Assembly: GCA_944387745.1 (NCBI GenBank)
Contig: CALXGD010000062.1
Location: 1-37,149 of the forward strand
Direction of reading: 5' to 3'
DNA from: an uncultured Oscillospiraceae bacterium
GTDB taxonomy: Bacteria > Bacillota_A > Clostridia > Oscillospirales > Oscillospiraceae
DNA: 37,149 nt
The first letter of the stretch is position 1. Each line of letters opens with the position of its first letter. The notes beneath the pieces are model-generated. The model saw nothing but the letters and a program-made list of their open reading frames with translations, searched no databases and had not been told where the DNA came from. The position numbers and the translations under genes were made by a program. This document shows positions 1 to 8,395 of this stretch, one piece after another.

Positions 1-1
1 G

Positions 2-670
2 GGCCAGGTGTCCCACCAGACGGTGGCCGAGCTGGAACAGACCCGGGCCGAGACGGTCAGCCAGCTGGAGACGCTGGATAGCAGCATCCGGGAGCTGAAA
101 ATTCAGCTGCAAACTATGCTGGGCGAAGCTCCCACTGGCGAGCTCACCCTGGGGGCACTGCCCACCCAGGTGGAAATGGCCTGGGAGGATCCCGACTATG
201 AGGCCGACCTGGAGGCCGCCAAGGCGGCCAGCTGGTCCCTGCGCAGCGCCGTGAAAACCTTGGAAGATGCGGAGGAGACCTGGGACGACGCCCGAGACGA
301 CTACCGGGCCAAACGGGAGCAGTATCTGCTCCAGCAGGCAGAGCACACCTGGAACGCCGCCCAGCTCACCTACCAGTCCACCATCCAGAGCTTTGAGACC
401 AGCTTCCAAAGCCTGTACAACGCCCTAAGTAACAACGAACAGGTGCTGGAGAACGCCAAGTCCACCCTGGCTTGGAAGGAAACCCTGCTGGCAACCGCCC
501 AGACCCGCTATGCGCTAGGGCTGATCTCCCACTCGGAGGTCCTCACCGCCCAGGACGATGTGGCCGCCGCTCAGTCTGCGGTGGACAGTGCCTGGCGGGA
601 TCTGTTCACCGCCCGGAACAGCTACCGCTGGGCGGTGGAGGCCGGCCTGGTGAGCAGTGCCCAGGGATAA
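2..670 (+). CDS. TolC-like outer-membrane-efflux-type coiled-coil protein (5' end missing)
   Basis: The reading frame is open from the window edge to TAA at 668-670, so only the C-terminal 222 residues are present and the true start lies upstream. The visible part is almost wholly helical and rich in Ala, Gln and Glu. It ends with the pattern typical of the TolC/OEP family: an A-x-T-R-Y-x-L-G-L-I-S stretch followed by E-V-L-x-A-Q-D-D and a long helix. In diderms such proteins form the exit duct of tripartite pumps. The order TolC-like, adaptor, RND pump downstream supports one efflux unit. In a monoderm Clostridia the protein cannot be an outer-membrane channel in the usual sense, so its location is uncertain. 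The family call is fairly safe; the function is inferred. Confidence 0.75.
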   Translation, partial: GQVSHQTVAELEQTRAETVSQLETLDSSIRELKIQLQTMLGEAPTGELTLGALPTQVEMAWEDPDYEADLEAAKAASWSLRSAVKTLEDAEETWDDARDDYRAKREQYLLQQAEHTWNAAQLTYQSTIQSFETSFQSLYNALSNNEQVLENAKSTLAWKETLLATAQTRYALGLISHSEVLTAQDDVAAAQSAVDSAWRDLFTARNSYRWAVEAGLVSSAQG

Positions 671-715
671 GCGGCGGGAAAGCCCCGCCGGACGGGAAAA
701 ACACTCTGAACAGGC

Positions 716-734
716 GGGCGGCCTGAGGCCGCCC
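716..734. repeat. GC-rich perfect palindromic unit between efflux genes
   Basis: An 8-bp perfect inverted repeat, GGGCGGCC-TGA-GGCCGCCC, sits in the 95-nt gap between the TolC-like gene and the adaptor lipoprotein gene. No T-run follows it, so it is a poor terminator. It resembles the short dispersed GC-rich intergenic palindromes common in related genomes, but only one copy lies in this window, so the repeat status is an inference. Confidence 0.4.
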
Positions 735-765
735 CTACCCCAATGAAAGGATGGAATACGCGACC

Positions 766-2046
766 ATGAACCGTAAATTATCCGCTCTGCTGTGCTGTGC
801 TCTGGCGCTGACCCTGGTCGGCTGCCAGGAGGAGGCGGTGGAGCCGGTGCTGGACCCCACGGTGACAGTGGAGACCACCGCCGCCCAGGTGGGCGATTTG
901 AGCACTCAGAGCACCTACATCGGCACCATCTCCGCCGAGGGCACCGCCAGCGTGGTGGCCCTGGTGTCTGGCAATGTGGAGGAACTCTATGTAGAGGTGG
1001 GGGATACCGTCTCCCCCAACGATGTGCTGTGCCGCATCGACGACGAGAGCGCCCGTCTCACCCTCCAGAGTGCCCAGGCCGCCGTCAGCAGCGCCCAGGC
1101 CGGCTATCAGAGCGCCCAGGAGAGCTACAACAGCGCCGTGGCCAGCTACGGCGGGGCCGACCTGCCGGTGCTCCAGGAGCAGCTGCGCATGGCACAGAAC
1201 AACTACGAGAACACCCAGGCCCTGCTGGAGATCGGCGCCGCCTCCCAGCTGGAGGTGGACCAGGCCTATCAGGCCCTCCTGTCCGCCCAGGCCGGCGTGG
1301 AGGCTGCCCAGGCCAATTTAAATACTGCCCAGGCCGGTCTGAGCACCGCCCAGGCCGGTATTCAGTCCGCCTTGGTGGGGGTGGAGTCCGCCCAGTATCA
1401 GCTCTCCCTCTATAACATCACCTCCCCCATCTCTGGGGTGGTGGAGGCTGTCAACGTGACGGAGAACAACTTTACCCCCTCCGGCACCACCGCCTTTGTG
1501 ATTTCCAACGGCAGCAACAAGACCGTCACCTTCTATGTCACTGACCAGGTGCGTCAGACCCTGACACTGGGCCAACCGGTGTCCGTCAACTACGGCGGCA
1601 ACAGCTACACCGGCGCCGTCACGGAGATCAGTGGCGTTGTGGACGCCCAGGTGGGCCAATTCCAGGTGAACGCGGTCATCAACGGGGCCCAGGACCTGCC
1701 CGACGGCCTGTCCGTGGAGCTGACCACCGTGGCCTACCGACAGACCGGCGCCATCCTGATTCCCAGCGACGCCATGTTCTTTGAGGACGGCCAGGCTTAC
1801 GTCTACCTGGCCCGGAATGGGGCCGCCGTCCGCACTGGTGTGACCATCGGCCTGTATACCACCGACCAAATCGCCGTCATCAGCGGCTTGAAGCTGGGGG
1901 ATGAAGTCATTACCACCTGGTCGGCCAGCCTGCGGGACGGGGCCGCCATCCGCCTGGCGGGAGAGACCGCTGAGATGCCCGCCGGCGATTCCTCCGCTCC
2001 CCAGGAGGACACCTCCCAGCCGGCGGAGCAGGAGGCGGAGGACTGA
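766..2046 (+). CDS. RND efflux adaptor (membrane fusion) lipoprotein, HlyD/AcrA family
   Basis: This is the adaptor that couples an RND pump to its partner on the outer face of the membrane. From ATG 766 the protein has 426 residues and starts with a lipoprotein signal (MNRKLSALL...LTLVGC, lipid-modified Cys about residue 20). ATG 751 is a possible alternative but would put five extra residues before the signal. A biotinyl-lipoyl-like half (about residues 65-105) is followed by a long alpha-hairpin built of A-Q-A-G-type repeats (about 100-210), the second lipoyl half with the S-P-I-S-G-V-V-E motif, then beta-barrel domains. The C-terminus is an acidic Pro/Glu/Ser tail. The RND pump gene starts 3 nt after the stop, so the two are surely co-transcribed. 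Confidence 0.88.
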   Translation: MNRKLSALLCCALALTLVGCQEEAVEPVLDPTVTVETTAAQVGDLSTQSTYIGTISAEGTASVVALVSGNVEELYVEVGDTVSPNDVLCRIDDESARLTLQSAQAAVSSAQAGYQSAQESYNSAVASYGGADLPVLQEQLRMAQNNYENTQALLEIGAASQLEVDQAYQALLSAQAGVEAAQANLNTAQAGLSTAQAGIQSALVGVESAQYQLSLYNITSPISGVVEAVNVTENNFTPSGTTAFVISNGSNKTVTFYVTDQVRQTLTLGQPVSVNYGGNSYTGAVTEISGVVDAQVGQFQVNAVINGAQDLPDGLSVELTTVAYRQTGAILIPSDAMFFEDGQAYVYLARNGAAVRTGVTIGLYTTDQIAVISGLKLGDEVITTWSASLRDGAAIRLAGETAEMPAGDSSAPQEDTSQPAEQEAED

Positions 2047-2049
2047 TCC

Positions 2050-5000
2050 ATGAAATTCATTCAATTAGTCCTGCGCCGCCCCATGTCCGTGATTATGCTG
2101 ATTCTGGGCGTGGTGGTGTTCGGCTCCTTCTCCCTGAGCAAGATGCCATTGGAGTATATGCCCGACATGGAGATGCCCATGGAGCTGGTGATGATCACCT
2201 GGCCAGGGGCGGACGCGGACAGCGTGGACCGGCTGCTCACCCAGCCGCTGGAGGAGGAGTGCGAGTCCCGGTCCGGTTTGGACAGCCTGAACTCCTACTC
2301 CTCGGAGAACTTCACCATGCTCCAGCTGACCTATCAGTACGGCACGGACATGAACGACGCCTACTCCGACCTGAAAAGTGCCATTGACAACCTGATGCCC
2401 TCCCTGCCGGACGACTGCCAGGACCCTATGATTATGGAGCTGAGCGCCGACGCCCTGGGCACCATGATGATCTCCGCCACCGCGCCGGAGGGCATCGATG
2501 TGGCCGACTATCTGGACGAGGATGTGGTCCCCGCCCTGGAGAATATCGGAGGCGTGGCCCGTGTGGAGCTCACCGGTGCCCAGGACGAGTATTTGCGCAT
2601 TGTCCTGGATGAGGCCGCCCTGCGGCAGTATGGCCTGTCCATCTCCACTGTGGGCGCCGCCATCGCGGCCGCCGATTTCGACATGCCTGTGGGCTCCGTC
2701 ACTTTGGGCTCCCAGGACATCTCCCTGGGCGTCTACGGCAACGTGGAGATCAACCCCTCCTTCCGGGACCTGCCCATTCAGACTCCCTCCGGCCAGACCG
2801 TCATGCTGGGGGATATCTGCACCTTCTTCAATCTCTACAAGGAGGAGGCCAGCACCGTCAGCCGCTACAACGGCAACGACAGCGTTATGCTCACCGTCAC
2901 CAAGCAGGACTCCGCCCCCACTATGGAGGTGTGCAACGCGGTCCAGAACGTGCTGGACCGGTATAGTGTCAATGGGGTGGGCTTTGAGACCATCTACAGC
3001 GAGGGCGACAGCATCCTGGAGACGATGGGTGAGGTGCTCAACACCCTGATCACCGGCGTAATCCTCACCATGCTCGTCCTGTTCCTGTTCTTCGGCGATC
3101 TGCGGGCCAGCCTGATCGTGGGCATCAGTATGCCTTTGTCCATCCTGCTGGCGGTCATTCTGCTGAACTTTGTGGGCTTCAATCTGGACCTGATGACCGG
3201 CTCCGCCCTGATTATTGCCATTGGCATGATCGTGGATAACTCTATCGTGGTGTTGGAGAGCTGTATGCGCTCTAAGGAGGATGGTCTGGACTTCCGGGCC
3301 GCCGCTGCCCAGGGCACCGCCACCATGCTCATGTCCATCCTGGCTGGCACCCTCACCACCATCGTGGTGTATCTCCCTATGGCTCTGGCCGGCGGGCTGG
3401 TGGGCATGATGACCAGTCCCTTGGCCTGGACCGTGTTCCTCACCCTGAGCTGTTCCTTCCTGTGTGCCGTGGTGGTGGTTCCCCTGGCCTTTGTGTGGCT
3501 CAAACCCCGTTCTCGGGATGAGATCCCCGTCAACCGGATTTTGGGCCGCTTCAAAAACTTCTACCGCCGCACCCTGCCTCGTCTGCTCCGCCGCCCCGGA
3601 CGGGTGGTGTCAATCGGAGGGGTCTGTTTCCTGGTCTCGATCCTGCTGGCCAGCCAGATGGAGTTTGTCCTCATGGGCAGCAACTTCGACGGCAGTATTT
3701 CCGTGTCCGTCTCCTTCCGCTCTGGCACCAAGGTGGAGGTGATGAACGACCGTATTCAGGCGCTAGAGGACGCCCTCCTGGCGGACGAAAACTTTGAGCG
3801 CGTCACCCTGAGCATCTCCAGCGGCACGGCCTCATTCACCGCCTACTCCGTGGACGGCTGCCCGCGCTCCAGCGAGGCGGCGGTGGAGGAGTACACCAAC
3901 CGCTTTGGCAGCGTGCCCGATATGGATGTGACCATCTCCCCCACCGGCTCTATGGACATGAGCGCCATGATGAGCAGCAATAGTAAGGACGTGGTCCTCC
4001 TGTCCAACAGCCTGGACGACCTGCGCATTGCGGCGGCCCAGGTGGAGGAGTCCATGTATCAAATTCCCGGCGTCATCCGTATTGAGAATCCCTTCAACTC
4101 CAGCCAGTCCAAGGGCCGCATTGTCATCGACTCCCAGAAGGCCCTGGCCCTGGGCACCTCCGAGTCCCAGGTGGCCATGCAGATCTACTATTTGTTGGAC
4201 GGCCTCACCGCTACCACGGTGGACTACGGCGACACGGAGTACGACGTGGTGCTGGAGTACCCGGAGGGCAAGTACGACGACATTGCCTCCCTGCTGGACT
4301 ACCCCATTGCGACGCAGACGGGTCAGCAGGTGGCCCTGCGGGACATCTCCACTGTGGAGTACATCACCACCCTGCCCACCATTACCCGACAGGACGGACA
4401 GTATGCCGTCACCCTCACCGCCACCACCACCGAGTCGGTCAAGTACGACGCCCCCGTTCAAATTGACGCCCAAGTGGCCCAGCTTCCCCTCCCGGAGAGC
4501 GTCTCCATTGGCATGGGCATGATGGACGAGAGCACTGCCGACGGTCTGGAGAGCATGGCTACCGCAATCATGGCCGGCGCCTTCCTGGTGTTCCTGGTCA
4601 TGGCCATTCAGTTCGACTCGCCCCGCCTGTCCATCATGGTTATGATGTGTATCCCCCTGAGCCTCATCGGCTCCATCGGTCTGGTGTTCCTCACCGGGCG
4701 CCCCATGAGCATTGTGGGTCTGATGGGCTTCCTGATGCTGCTGGGCGTGGCAGTCAACAACGGTATCTACCTGGTGGACGGCACTAACCAGCTGCGGCAG
4801 ACGATGCCCCTGGGGGAGGCCCTGGTGGAGGCGGGCACAACCCGCCTGCGCCCCATTCTGATGACCACCCTCACCACCATTATCTCCATGGTGCCAATGA
4901 TGTTTTCCAGTGACAGCGGTATGAGCATGATGGCAGATATGGCCTACGTCATGGTGGGCGGCCTGGTCGCCTCCACCATTTTGGCCATGTTCCTGATGCC

Positions 5001-5097
5001 CGCCTTCTACCTGCTGATCCGGCGGGAGAACCTGGATGGCACCAAGAGAGGCCGGAAGCACAAAAAACAGATTGAAGCCGGAGCGGCCCAGCCCTGA
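2050..5097 (+). CDS. RND-family efflux pump permease (HAE1/AcrB-like)
   Basis: A proton-driven multidrug/lipophile exporter of 1015 residues, the usual length of the family. It shows the two-fold RND plan: an N-terminal membrane helix, a large extracytoplasmic loop (about residues 40-325), a helix block (about 330-480), a second loop and a second helix block (about 830-990). The TM4 proton-relay segment reads GMIVDNSIVVLES, with Asp-Asn where AcrB has Asp-Asp; this Asn variant is frequent in Firmicutes homologues. The later helix carries VAVNNGIYLVDG. The C-terminus is a short basic tail (KRGRKHKKQ). It follows the adaptor by 3 nt and is the last gene before a strong terminator. The substrate cannot be read from the sequence. 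Confidence 0.92.
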   Translation: MKFIQLVLRRPMSVIMLILGVVVFGSFSLSKMPLEYMPDMEMPMELVMITWPGADADSVDRLLTQPLEEECESRSGLDSLNSYSSENFTMLQLTYQYGTDMNDAYSDLKSAIDNLMPSLPDDCQDPMIMELSADALGTMMISATAPEGIDVADYLDEDVVPALENIGGVARVELTGAQDEYLRIVLDEAALRQYGLSISTVGAAIAAADFDMPVGSVTLGSQDISLGVYGNVEINPSFRDLPIQTPSGQTVMLGDICTFFNLYKEEASTVSRYNGNDSVMLTVTKQDSAPTMEVCNAVQNVLDRYSVNGVGFETIYSEGDSILETMGEVLNTLITGVILTMLVLFLFFGDLRASLIVGISMPLSILLAVILLNFVGFNLDLMTGSALIIAIGMIVDNSIVVLESCMRSKEDGLDFRAAAAQGTATMLMSILAGTLTTIVVYLPMALAGGLVGMMTSPLAWTVFLTLSCSFLCAVVVVPLAFVWLKPRSRDEIPVNRILGRFKNFYRRTLPRLLRRPGRVVSIGGVCFLVSILLASQMEFVLMGSNFDGSISVSVSFRSGTKVEVMNDRIQALEDALLADENFERVTLSISSGTASFTAYSVDGCPRSSEAAVEEYTNRFGSVPDMDVTISPTGSMDMSAMMSSNSKDVVLLSNSLDDLRIAAAQVEESMYQIPGVIRIENPFNSSQSKGRIVIDSQKALALGTSESQVAMQIYYLLDGLTATTVDYGDTEYDVVLEYPEGKYDDIASLLDYPIATQTGQQVALRDISTVEYITTLPTITRQDGQYAVTLTATTTESVKYDAPVQIDAQVAQLPLPESVSIGMGMMDESTADGLESMATAIMAGAFLVFLVMAIQFDSPRLSIMVMMCIPLSLIGSIGLVFLTGRPMSIVGLMGFLMLLGVAVNNGIYLVDGTNQLRQTMPLGEALVEAGTTRLRPILMTTLTTIISMVPMMFSSDSGMSMMADMAYVMVGGLVASTILAMFLMPAFYLLIRRENLDGTKRGRKHKKQIEAGAAQP

Positions 5098-5108
5098 ACC
5101 GGCAAATA

Positions 5109-5146
5109 AGAGCCGCCTCTCCCCAAAAGTGGGGAGAGGCGGCTCT
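5109..5146 (+). terminator. Intrinsic terminator of the RND operon, probably bidirectional
   Basis: A perfect 16-bp stem (arms 5109-5124 and 5131-5146) with a 6-nt loop lies 11 nt after the RND stop codon and 41 nt beyond the end of the convergent anti-sigma gene. The tails are only partly T-rich on either strand, but the stem is very stable and placed between convergent genes. Confidence 0.8.
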
Positions 5147-5187
5147 CTCTGTATGCACTGTATGCAGAGGACGTGGGAGAGAGGCAT

Positions 5188-6390
5188 TTACGGCAGGTCC
5201 ACCCGCACGCCGCACACCAGAAGGTAGTCCACCTGAGCGGGGTCGATGACCCGGGGAGCAGCGCTGCTCTCGGCATACTGGAACTTTCTCTCCACATAGG
5301 GCGGGCCCTGGTAGACGTCGTTGCTGACCCCGTCCTGACAGCCGGAGCCCCCTCCGTTCTTCGAGGGCTCCACGATGGTGCCGTCCTTCATCACCAGCGA
5401 AGTCTCCAGGGCGTCCCAGCAGATGAAGTCATTCCAGTAGGCATCCGCCCCGGAACCGTCGTCTACGGTGATGGTGAAGCCGTCTATCTCGATGACCTCC
5501 TCTGTGCCGCTGGAATCCGCGACAGGAGGGGCCTCCAGGCGGTTGTGGTGGTCGTAGCAGGAGCCACCCTCAATGCGTACCAGAGTATGCAGAGGGGAGA
5601 TCTCCACCTGGGTGAGAGTGGCGGTGCCGTCCAGATAGGGGACCTCCACGTTGGGCTCCAGGCGAATAGTCTGGTCGGGGTAATTCAGCATCACATCCTC
5701 AAACACCCATCTGTGGCCCCGGATGGCCTCGGTGAGCGTGCCTCCTTCATGGAATACAAGGTCCCCGTTCTCCCCCGTAGTCACCCAGCTCTCCGTGATG
5801 GGCTCAATGGTGATATCCACCGTCTTTCCACGCAAGTCCCCTGAGACGGCGTTGATTATGAGGCAGAAGGAAATGCGGTTGTCTCCGGCGTCCTCGTCCG
5901 GCAGAGCGGTTAGGCTGGTCATCATCGAGGCGGAGACATCTTCGGGCAGCTCTGCTTGAAAGCTGGAGCTGATCCATCCTCCCTCCGGTGGGGTCAGAGC
6001 TGTTCCCTCCGGGGCGGTCACATCTACCCACAGGTATACGTTGGCATCGTCCCCGATACATTCGGCGAGTGCTACAGTCCAGCCGTTGTAGGTCTCGCTG
6101 CAGTTTAATTGGTAGATCCCCCCCTCCAGGGTGCTCTGGTCCTCGGGGGTGTGGACCTCAAAGTAGTCCATCAGGCCGCCCCCCACAGCGGCGGCCAAGG
6201 CCCCGGTGGTGAGGGCGGCTGCCGCAGCTGCACCGATGATAAAACGGCGGCTGGTGTGTCGAATGGTACGTTTCACAGAATGATTCATATTGTCCTCCTG
6301 TTCTGCTGCCGCTCTCAGTCGCGCAGCCAGCTGCGTCTTTTCTTCTTGCGTAAAGGAGATGGAGTCGAAGGCGTGGCTCAGATTATCCAT
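5188..6390 (-). CDS. DUF4179-type membrane-anchored anti-sigma protein
   Basis: Probably the membrane partner that holds the adjacent ECF sigma factor inactive. From ATG 6390 the product has 400 residues; the start has GGAGG six bases upstream and overlaps the sigma stop (ATGGATAA). The layout is a short cytoplasmic part (1-48) with the F-T-Q-E-E-K segment usual before such anchors, one hydrophobic Ala-rich membrane segment (about 51-73), and a large acidic extracytoplasmic domain of over 300 residues. The last is the DUF4179 plus C-terminal immunoglobulin-like layout of Clostridia anti-sigma proteins. There is no zinc-binding HxxxCxxC motif, so it is not a ZAS-type anti-sigma. The overlap implies translational coupling with the sigma factor. 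Confidence 0.75.
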   Translation of the reverse strand: MDNLSHAFDSISFTQEEKTQLAARLRAAAEQEDNMNHSVKRTIRHTSRRFIIGAAAAAALTTGALAAAVGGGLMDYFEVHTPEDQSTLEGGIYQLNCSETYNGWTVALAECIGDDANVYLWVDVTAPEGTALTPPEGGWISSSFQAELPEDVSASMMTSLTALPDEDAGDNRISFCLIINAVSGDLRGKTVDITIEPITESWVTTGENGDLVFHEGGTLTEAIRGHRWVFEDVMLNYPDQTIRLEPNVEVPYLDGTATLTQVEISPLHTLVRIEGGSCYDHHNRLEAPPVADSSGTEEVIEIDGFTITVDDGSGADAYWNDFICWDALETSLVMKDGTIVEPSKNGGGSGCQDGVSNDVYQGPPYVERKFQYAESSAAPRVIDPAQVDYLLVCGVRVDLP

Positions 6391-6871
6391 AATGCACCTC
6401 CAAATCTGCCCGCAGGCGTTTTCTGGCCCGGCTGAGCCGTTTTCGTGCGGCGGCGTAGGAGCAGCCGCACATCTGAGCTGCCTCATCTAAGCGGAAGCCC
6501 TCACAATAGAATAGGTATACCAGGACCCGTTCCTGCGGAGGTAATGCCTCTACTGCCTGCCAGACAGGGTGCTCCTCCGAATGTGAAGGAGCGGCAATGT
6601 GCTCCGCCGCCTCCAGAGGGGCGGTGCAGCGAAGCCGGCTGCTCTTCAAAATATCCTTGCAGGCGTTGATGGCACAGCGCAGGATAAAGGCCCGCTCATA
6701 GTCCGGCGTATCGAAGCTTCGGTTCTGCTCTAACAGGGTGAGGAAAATATCCTGGCAGATGTCCTGGGCATCTGAACGCCCTAGGGAATAGGCGGCGCAT
6801 ATCCGCAGAATGGGGTCAGCATATGCTTGGATGAACCGCTCCGCCTGGTGGGGCTGTGTCCACTCTGTCAT
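6383..6871 (-). CDS. ECF-type RNA polymerase sigma factor
   Basis: A 162-residue sigma-70 family factor with only regions 2 and 4. Region 2 (about 10-75) contains the core-binding helix and D-A-Q-D-I-C-Q-D-I-F. Region 4 (about 100-155) has L-P-P-Q-E-R and the helix-turn-helix with A-A-Q-M-C-G-C-S-Y-A-A-A-R-K-R-L-S-R-A-R. The start ATG has AAAGGAGG eight bases upstream. It is the first gene of a two-gene unit with the overlapping anti-sigma gene. It probably responds to an envelope signal; the neighbouring RND pump is a possible but unproven target. No clear ECF promoter could be assigned upstream. Confidence 0.88.
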   Translation of the reverse strand: MTEWTQPHQAERFIQAYADPILRICAAYSLGRSDAQDICQDIFLTLLEQNRSFDTPDYERAFILRCAINACKDILKSSRLRCTAPLEAAEHIAAPSHSEEHPVWQAVEALPPQERVLVYLFYCEGFRLDEAAQMCGCSYAAARKRLSRARKRLRADLEVHYG

Positions 6872-6958
6872 GGCCTCATCCTCCTTTCACCTGGTATACG
6901 ACCATATGCCTTAAATTGTGACCAACCGATGGGGATTTCTGTATTTCGGAAACAAAAA

Positions 6959-6977
6959 ACGGCCGCTAGGCGGCCGT
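6959..6977 (-). terminator. Intrinsic terminator reading leftward
   Basis: An 8-bp perfect stem (6959-6966 with 6970-6977, loop 3 nt) is followed on the minus strand by TTTTTTG. It lies 88 nt upstream of the sigma gene and more than 260 nt beyond the AraC stop, which already has its own hairpin at 7171-7197. It therefore appears to end a separate short transcript, or to be an attenuator in front of the sigma gene. Confidence 0.7.
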
Positions 6978-7170
6978 CAACTGATGAAAAAGCTCTCCTG
7001 TATGGAGTTCCGCTGTCCGCAGACGACGGGATAAAACTCCGTCATTCCCGTGGACACGTGCCACGGAAATGGGGCTTCTCAGGAATTATTTCGATCATTT
7101 TGAAAGAAATCCAGGCAAAAATTTTGTGCAGCCAAACTCGAAAAACGGCTCTGACGCATTTTTGACAAAT
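6978..7170 (-). ncRNA. Candidate small structured RNA between two hairpins
   Basis: No gene fits this roughly 190-nt stretch, but the minus-strand RNA folds well by eye. There is an outer helix (7080-7085 with 6995-7000) and a 10-bp hairpin (7061-7070 with 7044-7053, loop 7 nt). A second arm, 7035-7040 with 7004-7009, encloses a further small GC-rich hairpin. A terminator with six T residues follows. I do not recognise an Rfam family: it lacks the signatures of the TPP, SAM, c-di-GMP, ZTP or SRP RNAs that I checked. No convincing promoter was found, so it could also be a sigma-gene leader or the 3' tail of the AraC transcript. Confidence 0.4.
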
Positions 7171-7197
7171 TGAACCGGCCGCTAAACGGCCGGTTCA
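7171..7197 (-). terminator. Hairpin after the AraC-family gene
   Basis: An 11-bp perfect stem (7171-7181 with 7187-7197, loop CTAAA) lies 43 nt beyond the stop of the AraC gene. The minus-strand tail is only moderately T-rich. Its core, CGGCCGTTTAGCGGCCG, is closely related to the hairpin at 6959-6977, as if the two were copies. Confidence 0.6.
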
Positions 7198-7240
7198 TAA
7201 AGAGGGAGAGGGGGCTAGACGCCGTGTTGCACACAGCGAG

Positions 7241-8116
7241 TTAAACAGTGCAGCTCTCCAACTCGGGTTCTGCGGCTCTGGCTGGCATATGCTCCATTCT
7301 GACGCCGCGCCGATATTGGGAGGGCGTGACCCCCATGGTGCGTTTAAAGGCCTTGGAAAAGGTCAGGGGGTCCGGATAGCCGCAGGAGCGGGCCACTTCG
7401 GAGACCGAAAGTACATGCTCCCGCAGTAGCTGGGCGGCCCGTGCCATTCGAAAGCGCATTAAAAACTGCTGGGGCGACAGATGAAGGACGTTTTGGAATA
7501 CCGTGGTGAGGTAACTGCGATTCAATCCCACATACCGGGCCAGCTTTGCCACGGTCAAATCCTCCTGAAAGTGGTTGCGGATGTATTCCGTGGCCAGTTC
7601 CACATATTCCTTTCCCGCCTCTCTGTTCCGGTGGAGACCGGTTCCAGAGGAGCTGGCAATCCAGCCTAGAAAGTAGTACAGCGCACCCTGAAGCATCAGC
7701 TCGTGGCCGCGCCCGGCGGTCTCGTAGCGCATCATCTCTCGAACGCAGTGGTCAAGGCGGTCAGAGGCGGAGCAGCGATAGACCCGGTGGTCCGCACCAA
7801 GTCCGCAGCTGCGCAGAAGTTCTCCTGCCCGGGACCCGTCAAACCCCACCCAAATGTGGCTCCAGGGGTCAGATTGATCTGCTTGGTAGGAGGTCACTTC
7901 ACCAGGTAAAATGAGAAAACCCTCTCCAGGGCCGATGGAGTAATTGTGTCCATGGACCTGATAGGCTCCTCGGCCGGACAGGCAGAAGTGGAGCAGATGG
8001 TGATCGCGGACTGCTGGCCCAACCGTATCACCGGGCGCACAGCTTTGCCTCCCGCAGAAGAGGAATGACAATTCCCCAACCTCGCATTGGTTCTGTGACA
8101 ACCAGGACTCTTTCAT
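7241..8116 (-). CDS. AraC-family transcriptional regulator
   Basis: A 291-residue regulator. The N-terminal half (about 15-165) is a cupin-like AraC sensor domain with a G-P-G-E-G-F-L-I-L-P segment. The C-terminal 100 residues (about 170-270) are the double helix-turn-helix: T-V-A-K-L-A-R-Y-V-G-L-N-R-S-Y-L for the first, and L-T-F-S-K-A-F-K-R-T-M-G-V-T-P-S-Q-Y-R for the second. ATG 8116 has AGGAGG six bases before it. This type often controls sugar or glycoside uptake genes, but no such gene is adjacent, so the target may be distant or only its own promoter. A symmetrical repeat over its promoter suggests autoregulation. Confidence 0.9.
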   Translation of the reverse strand: MKESWLSQNQCEVGELSFLFCGRQSCAPGDTVGPAVRDHHLLHFCLSGRGAYQVHGHNYSIGPGEGFLILPGEVTSYQADQSDPWSHIWVGFDGSRAGELLRSCGLGADHRVYRCSASDRLDHCVREMMRYETAGRGHELMLQGALYYFLGWIASSSGTGLHRNREAGKEYVELATEYIRNHFQEDLTVAKLARYVGLNRSYLTTVFQNVLHLSPQQFLMRFRMARAAQLLREHVLSVSEVARSCGYPDPLTFSKAFKRTMGVTPSQYRRGVRMEHMPARAAEPELESCTV

Positions 8117-8181
8117 CCTGCGCCTCCTATACTGCCCCTCCCAAACTGGTGAGGGGCGCTCTGTGCAGTGGCCTCCAATCT

Positions 8182-8224
8182 CCTAGTTTTTGCATTATAT
8201 CATATTTTTTTCACAGAAACTAGG
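8182..8224 (-). promoter_or_regulatory. AraC-gene promoter -10 flanked by an inverted repeat
   Basis: On the minus strand a perfect TATAAT lies at 8194-8199. It is flanked by an 8-bp perfect inverted repeat, CCTAGTTT (8182-8189) and AAACTAGG (8217-8224). The two arms bracket the -10 and the region where the -35 should be, whose own match to consensus is weak. A weak -35 and paired sites fit an operator for the regulator itself; that is an inference. The rest of 8117-8395 is AT-rich and holds no gene I can support. Confidence 0.45.
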
Positions 8225-8395
8225 CGAAAGGAGTACTTTTTATATCACTGAATCAAAATTTATGCAAAATACCCATTTATCACCTAGAGAACTATACTTA
8301 ATGTCTGCCCTCCTTTGTGGCTGCCCTATCCCCCGCTTTCATGTTCTTGGCCCAGCAGAGGTGGAGTACACAAAATGGAAATCTGATGGAGCTGG

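Noticed and set aside
3832..5187. Long open frame (451 codons) antisense to the RND pump
   Set aside because: It is His/Gly/Val-rich nonsense typical of the complement of a GC-rich gene, has no ribosome site and covers strongly supported coding sequence.
6978..7170. 6S RNA, SRP RNA or a known riboswitch
   Set aside because: No long rod with central bubble, no SRP GNAR-loop motif and no recognised aptamer core; left as an unassigned candidate.
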